Below, piece after piece: positions 23,899-36,951 of a stretch of DNA of 64,000 bases; within the stretch, counting starts at the first letter, position 1; each line of letters opens with the position of its first letter. A program made the position numbers and the translations under genes. The stretch is from NCBI RefSeq assembly GCF_000004195.4, contig NC_030683.2:87631410-87695409 (forward strand), in the 5' to 3' direction. Origin of the DNA: Xenopus tropicalis (taxonomy: Eukaryota > Chordata > Amphibia > Anura > Pipidae). The notes under the pieces are model-generated. The model ran no database searches, had not been told where the DNA came from, and saw only the letters and a list, made by a program, of their open reading frames with translations.

Positions 23899-26800
23899 GG
23901 GGTGCATAGAGTGCAGCCCCAATATTATGCATTTTCAGGTTTGGTGGCCATGTACTTATGCGCAACCAGACATAGGTATCGTTTTATTCAGGGGAACTTG
24001 CAGATTGATGGTTAGTAAGTTTTTGGTAGTTGCCATGGAGATTTTGGGGAGAAATCTAGGTTTTTTTATCTGGTTTTTCCTTGATTTCTGACCAAAATCT
24101 AGGGTTGTATCTGGTTTTTCCTTGATTTCTGACCAAAGCGCTGACTTCTGCAAGGGACTGCGGCCACAATTTTCCATGTAGAAAGAGAAGAATGGTGTCT
24201 CTGAATAGCTGAAGGTGTGCACTTTTCGTAAATATATAGATTGTGGGGGTTATCTCACAGGTAGGGGGGGTTAACACTGAAAAACTGCAGGTAGTGCACA
24301 TAGAGCGCAGCCCCCAAAATTTCAACTGAAATTGCCCTTATGCATTGCCCCTGTTTTGGGGCATTTGGTGGCCACGTCTTTATGTGCACCCATACATATG
24401 GGGTATCGTTTTATTCAGGGGAACTTGCAAATTGAGGTTTAGTAAGTTTTTGGTAGTTGCCATGGAGATTTTGGGGAGAAATCTAGGTTTTTTATCTGGT
24501 TTTTCCTTGATTTCTGACCAAAGCGCTGACTTCTGCAAGGGACTGGGGCCACAATTTTTCATGTAGAAAGAGGAGAGTGGCGTCTCTGAATAGCTGAAGG
24601 TGTGCACTTTTCAGAAATATATAGTTTGCGGGGGTTATTTCACAGGTATGGGGGTGTTTAGACTAAATAACTGCAGATAGAGCACAGCTCCCCCTTATGC
24701 ATTGCCCCTGTTTGGGGGCATTTGGTGGCCACGTCTTTATGTGTACCCATACATATGGGGTATCGTTTTATTCAGGGGAACTTGCAGATTGAGGTTTAGT
24801 AAGTTTTTGGTAGTTGCCATGGAGATTTTGGGGAGAAATCTAGGTTTTTATCTGGTTTTTCCTTGATTTCTGACCAAAATCTAGGGTTGTATCTGGTTTT
24901 TCCTTGATTTCTGACCAAAGCGCTGACTTCTGCAAGGGACTGCGGCCACAATTTTCCATGTAGAAAGAGAAGAGTGGTGTCTCTGAATAGCTGAAGGTGT
25001 GCACTTTTCGTAAATATATAGATTGTGGGGGTTATCTCACAGGTAGGGGTGGTTAACACTGAAAAACTGCAGGTAGTGCACATAGAGCGCAGCCCCCAAA
25101 ATTTCAACTGAAATTGCCCTTATGCATTGCCCCTGTTTTGGGGCATTTGGTGGCCACGTCTTTACGTGCACCCATACATATGGGGTATCGTTTTATTCAG
25201 GGGAACTTGCAAATTGAGGTTTAGTAAGTTTTTGGTAGTTGCCATGGAGATTTTGGGGAGAAATCTAGGTTTTTTTATCTGGTTTTTCCTTGATTTCTGA
25301 CCAAAGCGCTGACTTCTGCAAGGGACTGGGGCCACAATTTTTCATGTAGAAAGAGGAGAGTGGCGTCTCTGAATAGCTGAAGGTGTGCACTTTTCAGAAA
25401 TATATAGTTTGCGGGGGTTATTTCACAGGTATGGGGGTGTTTAGACTAAATAACTGCAGGTAGAGCACATAGAGCACAGCCCCCCCTTATGCATTGCCCC
25501 TGTTTGGGGGCATTTGGTGGCCACGTCTTTATGTGTACCCATACATATGGGGTATCGTTTTATTCAGGGGAACTTGCAGATTGAGGTTTAGTAAGTTTTT
25601 GGTAGTTGCCATGGAAATTTTGGGGAGAAATCTAGGTTTTTATCTGGTTTTTCCTTGATTTCTGACCAAAGCGCTGACTTCTGCAAGGGACTGCGGCCAC
25701 AATTGTCCATGTAGAAAGAGAAGAGTGGTGTCTCTGGATAGCTGAAGGTGTGCACTTTTCGTAAATATATAGATTGTGGGGGTTATCTCACAGGTAGGGG
25801 GGGTTATCACTGAAAAACTGCAGGTAGTGCACATAGAGCGCAGCCCCCAAAATTTCAACTGAAATTGCCCTTATGCATTGCCCCTGTTTTGGGGCATTTG
25901 GTGGCCACGTCTTTATGTGCACCCATACATATGGGGTATCGTTTTATTCAGGGGAACTTGCAGATTGAGGTTTAGTAAGTTTTTGGTAGTTGCCATGGAG
26001 ATTTTGGGGAGAAATCTAGGTTTTTATCTGGTTTTTCCTTGATTTCTGACCAAAATCTAGGGTTGTATCTGGTTTTTCCTTGATTTCTGACCAAAGCGCT
26101 GACTTCTGCAAGGGACTGTGGCCACAATTTTCCATATAGAAAGAGAAGAATGGTGTCTCTGAATAGCTGAAGGTGTGCACTTTTCGTAAATATATAGATT
26201 GTGGGGGTTATCTCACAGGAAGGGGGGGTTATCACTGAAAAACTGCAGGTAGTGCACATAGAGCGCAGCCTCCAAAATTTCAACTGAAATTGCCCTTATG
26301 CATTGCCCCTGTTTTGGGGCATTTGGTGGCCACGTCTTTATGTGCACCCATACATATGGGGTATCGTTTTATTCAGGGGAACTTGCAGATTGATGGTTAG
26401 TAAGTTTTTGGTAGTTGCCATGGAGATTTTGGGGAGAAATCTAGGTTTGTATCTAGTTTTTCCTTGATTTCTGACCAAAGCGCTAACTTCTGCAAGGGAC
26501 TGCGGCCACAATTTTCCATGTAGAAAGAGAAGAGTGGTGTCTCTGAATAGCTGAAGGTGTGCACTTTTCGGAAATATATAGATTGTGGGGGTTATCTCAC
26601 AGGTAGGGGGGGTTAACACTGAAAAACTGCAGGTAGTGCACATAGAGCGCAGCCCCCAAAATTTCAACTGAAATTGCCCTTATGCATTGCCCCTGTTTTG
26701 GGGCATTTGGTGGCCACGTCTTTATGTGCACCCATACATATGGGGTATCGTTTTATTCAGGGGAACTTGCAGATTGATGTTTAGTAAGTTTTTGGTAGTT

Positions 26801-27960
26801 GCCATGGAGATTTTGGGGAGAAATCCTAGGTTTTTATCTGGTTTTTCCTTGATTTCTGACCAAAATCTAGGGTTGTATCTGGTTTTTCCTTGATTTCTGA
26901 CCAAAGCGCTGACTTCTGCAAGGGACTGCGGCCACAATTTTCCATGTAGAAAGAGAAGAATGGTGTCTCTGAATAGCTGAAGGTGTGCACTTTTCGTAAA
27001 TATATAGATTGTGGGGGTTATCTCACAGGTAGGGGGGGTTATCACTGAAAAACTGCAGGTAGTGCACATAGAGCGCAGCCTCCAAAATTTCAACTGAAAT
27101 TGCCCTTATGCATTGCCCCTGTTTTGGGGCATTTGGTGGCCACGTCTTTATGTGCACCCATACATATGGGGTATCGTTTTATTCAGGGGAACTTGCAGAT
27201 TGATGGTTAGTAAGTTTTTGGTAGTTGCCATGGAGATTTTGGGGAGAAATCTAGGTTTGTATCTAGTTTTTCCTTGATTTCTGACCAAAGCGCTAACTTC
27301 TGCAAGGGACTGCGGCCACAATTTTCCATGTAGAAAGAGAAGAGTGGTGTCTCTGAATAGCTGAAGGCGTGCACTTTTCGGAAATATATAGATTGTGGGG
27401 GTTATCTCACAGGTAGGGGGGGTTATCAATGAAAAACTGCAGGTAGTGCACATAGAGCGCAGCCCCCAAAATTTCAACTGAAATTGCCCTTATGCATTGC
27501 CCCTGTTTTGGGGCATTTGGTGGCCACGTCTTTATGTGCACCCATACATATGGGGTATCGTTTTATTCAGGGGAACTTGCAGATCGATGTTTAGTAAGTT
27601 TTTGGTAGTTGCCATGGAGATTTTGGGGAGAAATCTAGGTTTTTTATCTGGTTTTTCCTTGATTTCTGACCAAAGCGCTTACTTCTGCAAGGGACTGCGG
27701 CCACAATTTTCCATGTAGAAAGAGAAGAATGGTGTCTCTGAATAGCTGAAGGTGTGCACTTTTCAGAAATATATAGTTTGTGGGGGTTATTTCACAGGTA
27801 GGGGGGGTTAACACTGAAAAACTGCAGGAAGTGCACATAGAGCGCAGCCCCCACATTTTTAGCTGTAATTGCCCTTGTGCATTGCCCCTGCTTTGGAGTG
27901 TTTGGTGCCCATGTCTTTATGTGCACCCATACATATGGGGCATCATTTTATTCAGGAGGA
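23899..27960 (+). repeat. element A satellite array, ten units of about 385 bp
   Basis: The phrase AAAGCGCTGACTTCTGC recurs with GCG at 24138, 24523, 24920, 25306, 25671, 26096, 26480, 26906, 27290 and 27675. Most spacings are 384-386 bp; longer ones (425-426) hold an extra 41-bp duplication of the TCTGGTTTTTCCTTGATTTC segment. Pairs of units recur as higher-order dimers, for instance the pairs starting near 26096 and 26906 (810 bp apart). Unit length is not a multiple of three, so the repeated minus-strand open frames are by-products. Confidence 0.92.
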
Positions 27961-28380
27961 GTTTGTCTTTCAAATATGCCTTTGTTAGAAAATTTTTATG
28001 AGATTTTTTTTTGTCAAATCCACATTTGATCATGCGTCCAAGTTTACGTTTTAGAAAAAGAAAAAAATGTCATAAAAAGTTCCAAATTTCACAATGCACT
28101 GACAAAAGGTATTTGGCTTTTGAGTGAAAACTACATTGCACCTAGAAACCTGAAGGTCTGTAGTTTCTAAAGATACCAAACATGAGGGGATATTTTAGAT
28201 TTACATATAAGTTATGCTGCATTAACTGTTACAAGCGCTTTTCTGCTTTGTTCTGGTGTGATATTGTACTAAGTATTGCTTTAGTTTGGGGGTTACTTCT
28301 GGACAGGAACTGTGGGGTACCACCACATATTTGGTATCGTTGGAATTGGGAGTATCAGGGCTTTTACAAACAATAAAAAA

Positions 28381-28681
28381 AAGTGAGTAAAATTAACTTT
28401 TCTATGGAAAAAAACCTCAAAATATACAGAAATTTTTCATAATTTTTTTTTTTTTTTTACATATTTCACCCAAAATACACATCATATCTCCAGAAAAGTT
28501 ATAAAATTTGGTATGTATGTCGAAGCCCAATTAGTGACGAAAAAAACGATATATAATTTCCCTAGTTTCGTGGAGGTTTTCCTACCAAAAAACATTGTTA
28601 AAGTGAATGAGTACAAAATGCTTAAAAAACGTCTGGCACTGGGGGGAACCGAAATGACGAATTCGGCTGGCACTTAAAGGG
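28381..28681 (+). repeat. conserved right-terminal domain of element A
   Basis: Contains CATATCTCCAGAAAAG, AAAAAACGATATATAATTT, AGTACAAAATGCTTAAAAAA and GTCTGGCAC before the terminal repeat. The same order, inverted, is at 47656-47990 in element B, and in decayed form at about 39940-40085. Confidence 0.7.
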
Positions 28682-28900
28682 TTAAGATGGAAAACTCAAT
28701 AAACACAAATTAAAAACAATGAACACAATAAAAAAAACTCAAATACCTCAAATTTTCAAGTTTACAAAAAAAAGTAGAAAATCTAGAATTGAAAACTGCA
28801 CTCAATAAACAGCAGACATTCAAGTTCTTAAATTCTAAATTAAATTTTAGCACAAAAATATTGTTAAAAAACTTTAATTTTGAACATTGATAAATCACCC

Positions 28901-30040
28901 TATATCTCTTACTCTATGTAAAGGGCTCTTGCTAAAGTGGTTAAAGCGGGGGAAGTGAAAGAGAACACATTAGAAAGGGCAATTATAGCAGAAGGTAGAG
29001 CATAAATAAGTTGCAAAATCAAATCAATATAAGTGCAAGCTGCACTGATTACAAAGTACTAGAAGTAGAACTAGACAGAAGGGCATAGGGTCCTAGCACT
29101 CCCCACTGTGTTAGGCACGCATCCTAGGCTCATGGCTCCTGTGCATACCCCTAGTTCCAACCCTGGATGTGAAGGAAGTTAGGGAATGGCAACATACTGT
29201 ATAGGTTACATTAGTAACCCGCAAGCAGGGAGTTTTGCCGCGGGCGACTAATCTCCCCGTGTACCAGAGCCCTTAAAGTGCATTAGCTGAGTTAGTTTAA
29301 ATAGATATTATCTGCTTTGTTTGTGTCTATTTAGTCCTATAGATAGGAAAAAGACCATCTTCCTTGCAAAGACAAAACAGCTTCATGTTCCTTGTTTAAC
29401 CTAATTAGCTCAAGTAATAACAAAAACACGATTCAAACAATTGGCAAAAAAACTAAATTCAAGTACTATACATTGAACAAGTACTATTCATTAAACACAT
29501 GTTGAACAAGGGGGGGTATACTGCCCCTTTAAACAGGGCTAAGAATAAGAAACTTAATTAATAGCCATTGTATATCAGAATTGTTGCTTGTGAAGAATGA
29601 GAAACAAAAGGACAAAGGAATATGAGGCAGGGTTAAAGGGACCAAACCTCCCCTAAAACCTTCCCTTTCTATCTCCTTGTTCTACAAAGCATCCCAAACT
29701 TAATCACCTGCGCAGGGTATTTTTTTATAGTAAAAGAAACGTTACTTTGCGTTAATCTTTAGACTCACCATTGCTCAGCGCCATGCAGGGGAATGTTACT
29801 CTCTTTATAATATGATGCTCTGTATAATGAACAACATATAAGGGGGCATTTTTTTGGGTTGGGAGATTCTCCAATATACTGTAAACAGTAATCTTCATAC
29901 TTATTCATGATTTACTTAACTAGCAAGTTATAAATGTGGCCCAACTCAAATATACCTAAAAATGCATTTTTTATGTAATTCAATACAGAGAAGCTGTATT
30001 ACATAACAGAATACACAAACGTGTCACTGTGTTGTTAGTA
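28901..30040. other. no recognised gene
   Basis: A short GCCGCGGGCGACTAATCTC word near 29238 is a repeat remnant, and CTGCCCCTTTAAA near 29523 is a T2-like end. Otherwise unclassified. Confidence 0.4.
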
Positions 30041-30112
30041 CAGGTATGGGACCCATTATCCACTATGCTCGGGACCAAGGGTATTCCGATAAGGGGTCTT
30101 TCTGTAAAAAAA
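30041..30112 (+). mobile_element. MITE fragment (ACAGGTATGGGA family), copy 1
   Basis: Starts ACAGGTATGGGACCCATTAT and continues through GATAAGGGGTC. Only one end is present. Fuller copies lie at 46675, 59455 and 60602. Confidence 0.7.
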
Positions 30113-30719
30113 CATCCGTTACAACTAAACAACCTCTATCAAGAGCCTTAAGTAGCCAAGTGAAACTTTTACCTCCATTAAATAAAGGCAAAGAAAGAGG
30201 GGGAAGGGAAAGAACATGTAACCACAATTTAAGTTGGGATTGATCAAGTTCTATGATAAAGGAGTTTTTTGGTTTTTCACTATTCCTAATAATTTTTTAA
30301 TAAATGTGTATGCATTTACAAACTTTTAGGTTACTTGTGTCTGAATAACCTGGGGTGTTTATAACTACATGCTAAGCAAGAACTTCTTTTTTGGCTACTT
30401 TTAGAAAATTAGCAATATTAACAAAACCTTCTTCATCTCATATAAAAGTATAAATATAAAATCATTCTTATGTCCAACAAGTGACATAAGAGATTATGAT
30501 CATTAAACAGACTTTAATGGTAGGTTTCTATTCCAGCCCCCGCGACAACAGCACAGGAGATGTAGCTCTTCACAGATCTGACTGGTCAATTGTGCACCTG
30601 ACCCTCTTAGCTTTTCTGGACCTGTTTCCAATCATTGTTGCCATGTTTGTGTGAGAGTAGTTGCTGGACAGAAGTATAGTGATTCTCAGACAAAATGAGC
30701 ATTGTGCAAGGGATTAATA
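30113..30719. other. no recognised feature
   Basis: AT-rich DNA between a MITE fragment and a tandem array; no exon or repeat recognised. Confidence 0.45.
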
Positions 30720-32420
30720 ACTGGTCTGTTTTTTCACCACCGGTGTTGTGATTGCTGAAAATCCTGGTGTTGCGCTGCTTCAGGTTGAAAACCCCAATTT
30801 TCCCATTGACTTTGACAGGGAAGATTTTCAAACTGCTGCCACACTTACAGATATGAAGCTACATCCCCCAAACTTGAATAACATAATAATGGGTTCACCT
30901 CGAATGAAACAGCAACATTTGTTGGATGACCCCAAAGTTGGAGGGGCCAACCACAGCCAATCAGATTTCACCCATTGACTTTAATGGGGAAATTGAAACT
31001 GCTGCCTATCTTACAGCTTTGAGGCTGCACTCCCCAAACTTGAATCACACAGTCATGGCGTTTTACCTATTGACTTGGCGGATATCCAACCTGCTGCCAT
31101 TCTCACAGTAATAACGCCAGGGTCCCCAAACTTTGCAGAGTTATGCACCAGGTAACTGCAGTTCAAGGTTAGAAAATAGTGGGTGGAGCCACCAACAGCC
31201 AATCAGATTTTACCTATTGACTTTCAATGGGGAAATCCAACCTGCGGCCATTCTCACAGTATTAACACCAGGGTCCCCACACTTTTCACAGTTGGTCACT
31301 AGAGGACTGCAGTTTTAATCTTAAAAAGTGGGCGGAGCCACCAACAGCCAATCAGATTTCACCTATTGATTTTTATTGGTTTGATGCCAGAGTTCCCAAA
31401 CTGTGCATATTCAGTCACTGGGTGACTTTGTACTCAAGGTTAGAAAAAGTGGGTGGGTCCACCAAAAGCCAATCACATTTCTTTCATTGTTTTCAGTGGG
31501 GAAATTTTAACTGCTGCCATTCTCACATGTTTAATGTCAGGGTCCCCAAACTTTGCACAGTTTGTCACTGGGTGACTATGTTCCAAGTTTAGAAAAGTGG
31601 GCAGGGCCAACAACAGCCAATCAGATTTCACCTATAGACTCCATACGTTTAAATTTAAACTGCTGCCATTCTTTAAATATTAATACTAAGGTCCCCAAAC
31701 TTTCCAGAGCTAGTCACCATGTAACTGTGGTTCAGAGTTAGAAAAAGTGGGTGGATCCACCAACAGCCAATCAGATTTTAACTGGATTTTCAATGGGGAA
31801 ATTCAGACTTCACCTATTGAATTGTTTTGGTTTAAATTTAAAATGCTGCCTTTCTCACGCTATTTATGTCAGGGTTCCCAAACTTTGCACAGTCAGTCAC
31901 TGTATGACTACATATTCTGGGTTAGAACAAGTGGGCGGAGCCACCAACAGCCAATCCATTTTCAGCCATTACATTTCATTTCAGTTTATATTTAAACTGA
32001 TGCCATTATTTAAGTATTAATTCCAGGGTTGTTAAACTTTCCAAAGTTAGTCACTGGCCGTTCAAAGTTAGAAAAAAGTAGGCAGAGCCACCAACAGCCA
32101 ATCACATTTCACCTATTTACTTTCAATGGTAAAGTGTAAAATGCTGTCAGCCTCACAATGAGTCCCCAAACTTTGCAAAGTTGGTCACTGGGGGACTGCA
32201 GTTCAAAAATAGGAAAAGTGGGTTGGGCCACTAACAGCCAATCAGATTTCATCCATTGAATTTTATTGGTTTAAATTTAAAATGCTGCCGTTCTTTAACT
32301 ATTAATCCTAGGGGTAACTCCAGGTTAGAAAAAGGGGACGGAGCCACCAACCACCAATCAGATATCACTCGTTGACTTTCAGTGGGGAAATTTAAATTGG
32401 TGCCATTTAAATTGGTGCAC
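30720..32420 (+). repeat. tandem satellite, about 150-bp units with CCAAT and GC boxes
   Basis: The word AGCCAATCA or a close variant starts at 30955, 31197, 31346, 31467, 31615, 31765, 31949, 32096 and 32236, with a tenth at about 32353. Spacing is mostly 120-185 bp. Each unit also has GTGGGCGGAGCC or a variant about 20 bp upstream, TTGACTTTCAATGGGGAAAT, CTGCTGCCATTCTCAC and GGGTCCCCAAACTTTGCA. Units are diverged and non-coding. Confidence 0.85.
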
Positions 32421-32499
32421 AGTGATTTTTACTATATAAACAAGAGCAAAAACAACAACAGATCAGATTTCATTCAGTGACTAGGGTGTGTGGGGAGAT

Positions 32500-33660
32500 A
32501 CTTGTGGGCATGGCCGGGTTGGGTATGTTATAGTTCATCCACAGGGATGGGAGTCTATAGACACACTTCCAGTTTCTCAGTGTGTTAGGGAAGGGTTTGC
32601 AGGATGTGGGGAGGGCAAAACAATTTATGTGTAATTAAGTTTGATGGTTGGTTGGTACATGGGTAATTACATGTACTGTATGCTATAGTATTATTTGTAT
32701 TTAGGTGTGGTTTTCCCTGACAGGTGGCAGGATCTCTGCTAATTGGTCATTAACTGCAGTTAAAAAACTTGGGTTGTAGCTGGGCTTTCTGGAAGGCAGG
32801 GTGAAATTGCACTGGTTTGCTGTTAGAGGCATGTGGTAGCCCAGGGTTTAGTCCACTATGCTTCAAAAGGTTAACTCCGGCAGAACGCCCAGACATTCTG
32901 GTAATACATGCTGCATGCTGAGTGGAGTGACATGGGGTTAGTCCCCCAGAAAGAGCTGGTAAAGGTTATAAAGCAGGATCTGGATAGGATAAGGCTTATA
33001 TTTCCGGATATAGTGATCATTTGGTCAGAGATGGTGCAGTAGTTAGTTTGGAGGTAAGAGAGATGTGGTGAGGATGGGGAAGAGCAGGGGAAAGGTAAAC
33101 AAATTGGTGGGAACTTTTGTGAGGAAATGTGAGGGGATGGTAGTGAGGCACAAGGTCCTGGAGAAGAAGTTGCCTGGTTACTACTGAAAAGAAGGAGTCC
33201 ACTTGTCGGTGGGAACCAACTTGTTTAACCCAGGTGATCGAGAGGGCCCTGCTGCTGCTGGCTGTTGAGGAGTTAAGCAGCCATGCCTGTGGTGGAGGGT
33301 TCCTTACTCAATGCTCTAGGGGGTAGTTAAAGGGGATACTTGTAAAGGAGAGTGAGTAGCTCTGTAGGCATGGGATCCTAAATGGAAGGTAGTCACCTTC
33401 AGTTTATGGCTGGGGAAAAAAGGAGGCATGACCAGGCGTTATATTTAGGCTCGTGGTCAGTCCTCTTGGAGGCAAGAAGGGGTGTTGGTTACAGTAAATG
33501 TTTGTTACAAATGGTATACATGTCAATCAATGTTAAGTTTTATGGTTAATAAATAAATAACTGCAACCTTCTCTTATCAACCATAGGGTCCATATGTTTT
33601 GTTAGGTAGAAAGGGTTGAGAGATATCGGGTTAATTAGGGAAGGGTTTAAATAAACTCCT
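32500..33660 (+). mobile_element. possible LTR or retroelement remnant
   Basis: TATAAAG at 32967-32973 and AATAAATAAATAA at 33548-33560 are spaced as in an LTR with a long R region. AGGGAAGGG recurs near 32588, 33637 and 33740. I found no convincing TG/CA ends, target duplication or coding remnant, so the call is tentative. Confidence 0.3.
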
Positions 33661-34283
33661 CATGATACTGTGCAAAAGGCAGAATACATTTCGGAGGAGC
33701 CTGGGAGTGCTTGTGAGTTCTTCTTTATTCATATTAATTAGGGAAGGGAAAAGAGTTGCTGTCATGCCTAAGGTGGCAGTGCCCAGGGGGTTACCAGGGG
33801 TGACTAAAAGCCGTTCCTCCTAACCTTAAAAGCCAAAATTCTATTTTTTAAATAGGAATTTCATCTCTTCTAGCGCAAAGCATTAGTAATGCAGCCCCTC
33901 CTCGCACCTCGCTCTGATGCTTAAAAGTTGAGCATCAAAATAAAATATAGAAAATCTCGGTTATTTAAATTCCCAAAGGGACAAGATACATTCTATTTAA
34001 TGCATGGTAAGTAATTTAAGTGCTTTGACCATGTCCTGTACACAGCACGCAAGAAATCTGAAACTCCATAAGAAAAGCACATAAGGAATGGCATGCAGAA
34101 AGCTGAGGCTGAAGTATCCTAGGTAATGTCCTACTGTGAATGTGGATTATACAGAAACATAAGTAGTAAGAATTGAGTGAAATTTCCACTGACACTAGAT
34201 TGTAAATAAACATCAATTGTGAGCCTTGAAATTAATCTTATTTCTTTATAAGTAATATATTAATGTTTTGTTAACCTCAAAAG
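33661..34283. other. no recognised feature
   Basis: No exon or repeat recognised. Confidence 0.45.
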
Positions 34284-34525
34284 TAATGATGGGTGAAATA
34301 ATTCAGCAGGCATGGATTTGTGGCAAATTGGCACGTTTCACCATTGCCGGATTATTTTGCGGGCGAGTTAAAATTCGATGCGTGACAAAAAATTGTCACA
34401 TGCGTCAAAAGATATTGTTGGGCATGCAAAAATATTGTCAAACGCATAGTTTTTTGTAGCGTGTGTGACAATTTTTTCAATCATTTTGTGAATCGTTGTA
34501 AAGATTTGTGATTCGCTCATCACTA
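34284..34525. mobile_element. hAT-type MITE (TAGTGATGAGCGAA family), copy 5
   Basis: Begins TAATGATGGGTGAAATAATT and ends GATTCGCTCATCACTA. The flanks CTCAAAAG (34276-34283) and CTCTAAAG (34526-34533) match at 7 of 8. Non-coding. Confidence 0.8.
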
Positions 34526-36950
34526 CTCTAAAGTATTTAAATGTTAAGAAATACACATTCCCCACTATGAGTTTTCCAAATATACACAGGTGAGTGACAA
34601 AAAGGTACTGGTGGGTCAGCATGTTTTAAGAGATAGGGTTATAAAAGGAGAGAAAGGCACACATGGCACACATACAAAAGGAACGTACTGGCACAGGCTA
34701 TATATAAATACTCAGGGATAGCCCTATCTATGAAACGTTTCACACGTGAAACATAATGAAACCTTTTTTTTTTAAGTTTCAGTTACAAAACTATGACTAA
34801 TCAAGCAATTGCTTCCAAGTAAAGTTAAAAAAAATATTTTTTTACAGCAGTTTACCACCCAAGGTGGTCTGTTTGCTGACTAATTATATCGGATTATATG
34901 TAATGCCTAAATATGTGGCCTATTCTGCTGCTATTTAGAAGGGACAATCTTTAAACCAATCAGCTTTTAACATGCTTGTCAGACAAAAGGATTCAGATAT
35001 GCCACATAAAGCCAATTCAGCAATGGGTTTAGCACTGAGCTGAGTTCGGAACTCAACTTAAAATGTCTGAGCCCTAAATACCATGGCACAGTTACCTGCA
35101 AACCACATGAAGGGTAAAGGGGGTTCACTGAGTTCACTGAGTTCCTAGAGGTAAGAGGGGATAACATAATTTACCCCAAGTTGGTTTATGTACTGTTTTT
35201 GGCACCCTGAAAATGTAAGCATTTCTCCTAAAAAGATATAAGGACTTATGTTCATCAGGCAGTAATTACAGGGTTCCAGCGTCAATGGGTGCAGCTCACC
35301 TATACCCTAAAGAACTGGGTGCAGACATTACTCACACACCATACACAGGAAATTTTTGCCAAAATGGTCACAATAACAGTAAGTGCAGTGGAATTTCATC
35401 AAGAGCATCACCCCTTTGTGGCTACAATGACACACTGTGGGAAAAATATTTTGAGCGATCAAGTTCAAAATTACACCTTGCTCACTGCACTTGCGGACAT
35501 ACATGTGCTCTACAAGATCTTAGGGACAGTAGCCATTTTCCCTGAATGGTTATTCGTAAATATCAGTCCATGTATGTGCATCTGACCTGGTCACACACTC
35601 ATTCCAGAGGGTAGACATGTTTCAGGTAGGGAAAAAAATGGTCCCTTCATCTTGAGACAAAAAAATGTTACATTTGACAGATATGTAAAGTCTGTTTCAC
35701 TGGGGGAGTGCCAAAATGATAGCGAAATAAATTGCTGCTTTTTTTTCTTTCTCAGACCATGGGCTGGTACAATTTTCCCCCAACAGGAACACCAGACCAA
35801 AAGAAAACTTAGAAACCTATTTCAGACTTTACATGTCCTTTAACTGTGTCATGTGGGTCTTATAGGGGTGGTTCAACGTTATGTTATAGAATCGTAGTCA
35901 TACTAAAAGTTACTCAAAAGTAGAACTGCCCCTTTATAATTTTTCATTTGTCAACACAGAATAGATGGCTAAGGAACATTAGCTACGTTGGTGTTACTTT
36001 TATAACATAAAAATATCTCACTATTATTTTTTGTACGTTTGACCAAAAAGGTCCAGTTCGATGGACATGGTTTTTAAATGTTAAAATTCTTCATAAAAAT
36101 ATGTATTTTTAATGCTGAAAGCATAACGTCTGGAACATACCTTATTTACAGCCATAGCAGAGGGCAACCTTAATGTTTTGTTATCTAGAAAAAATTTCAA
36201 TTATTGCATCAACTGCCACTTGGTTGTCAGGAGCACGCAATTTTATATTGTATATTGTTTTAATGCTCAAATCCTTAGTGACTAACCTCTAGGATTATTG
36301 TTATATGAAACTTAGCATTCTTAGCCCCCCTTCCATAAGATTTAGCTTGGCAGGTAAGTGTCAGATGTGTTTCTGTGAAAGCATCATAATGTTTGTTTGG
36401 TCTCTTAGCACTTTCGTATTAACACAAACTTGTTTGGGGGAATCAAAAGACACAGAAAGTGTGACGATCAGTTCATATTACCTGTTTATATATAGACTTT
36501 TTTTATGTGATTTACCTAAGAACCTTTGTTGTGGCTGTGGCTTACTTTTAATCAATAATTGTGGAGGTTCTTTTGTTCATTCCTTTTCGTGCCAAAGGTA
36601 GTATGTAATTAAAGTAATACCATTTGTTAAATAACATGTTCTATTTTTTTACTTTCATTTCCAACTGAAAAGGAGGGCAGTTGGAAGCAAGATATGTTAC
36701 CTCACCAGGCAATAATTACAGGGGACCATGGCATGTGTGTGTGTAATTAGAGGTGTATTCTAAATAAAGAGGGATCCAAGAAGGCGTGATGCAACTAAAT
36801 CCTGGATATGGGTATGGAAAGCTTAACATCCAATTAAGCTGCCAATGTAAAGGAGAATGGAAGAAAGAATGATAATAGTAAAATAAATGGCCAACAATGG
36901 GGGTTATATTGATTCTCATTGCATAGTTTTACATTTAATTCACTCAAAAT
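34526..36950. other. no recognised gene
   Basis: Overlapping open frames at 35285-35585 have no recognisable domain. A short inverted GGGGTGGTTCAAC...AGAACTGCCCC at about 35864-35934 is probably a small MITE. Otherwise unclassified. Confidence 0.4.
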
Positions 36951-36951
36951 A

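Larger units (their letters stand above)
22512..28681 (+). mobile_element. element A: 6.2-kb TTAA-flanked non-autonomous element with satellite array
   Basis: Terminal repeats are CCCTTTAAGTGCCA on the left and its exact inverse on the right, each bordered by TTAA (22508-22511 and 28682-28685). TTAA targets with CCC-starting ends fit the piggyBac superfamily; no transposase is encoded. Order: hairpin cluster, GC-rich block ending in a splice donor, CA/pyrimidine tract, an inserted MITE, ten tandem units, then a conserved right domain. The right domain (28480-28681) shares AAAAAACGATATAT and GTCTGGCA with element B's other end. Element B at 47656-52970 is an inverted relative. Confidence 0.75.
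22431..28900. mobile_element. MITE (GGGCTTATTTATCAA family) split by element A
   Basis: The left piece 22431-22511 begins GGGCTTATTTATCAATTTTC and the right piece 28682-28900 ends AACATTGATAAATCACCC; the two ends are inverse. Together they make a roughly 300-bp MITE interrupted at a TTAA by the 6.2-kb element A, so this MITE is older than A. Confidence 0.7.

Noticed and set aside
24056..27856. Repeated minus-strand frames beginning MKFWGLRSMCTTC
   Set aside because: By-products of the element A array; unit and frame lengths vary with the 41-bp duplication, and no domain is recognisable.
35285..35585. Possible exon with overlapping 86- and 98-codon frames
   Set aside because: Two competing frames, no recognised domain, and no convincing splice pair.
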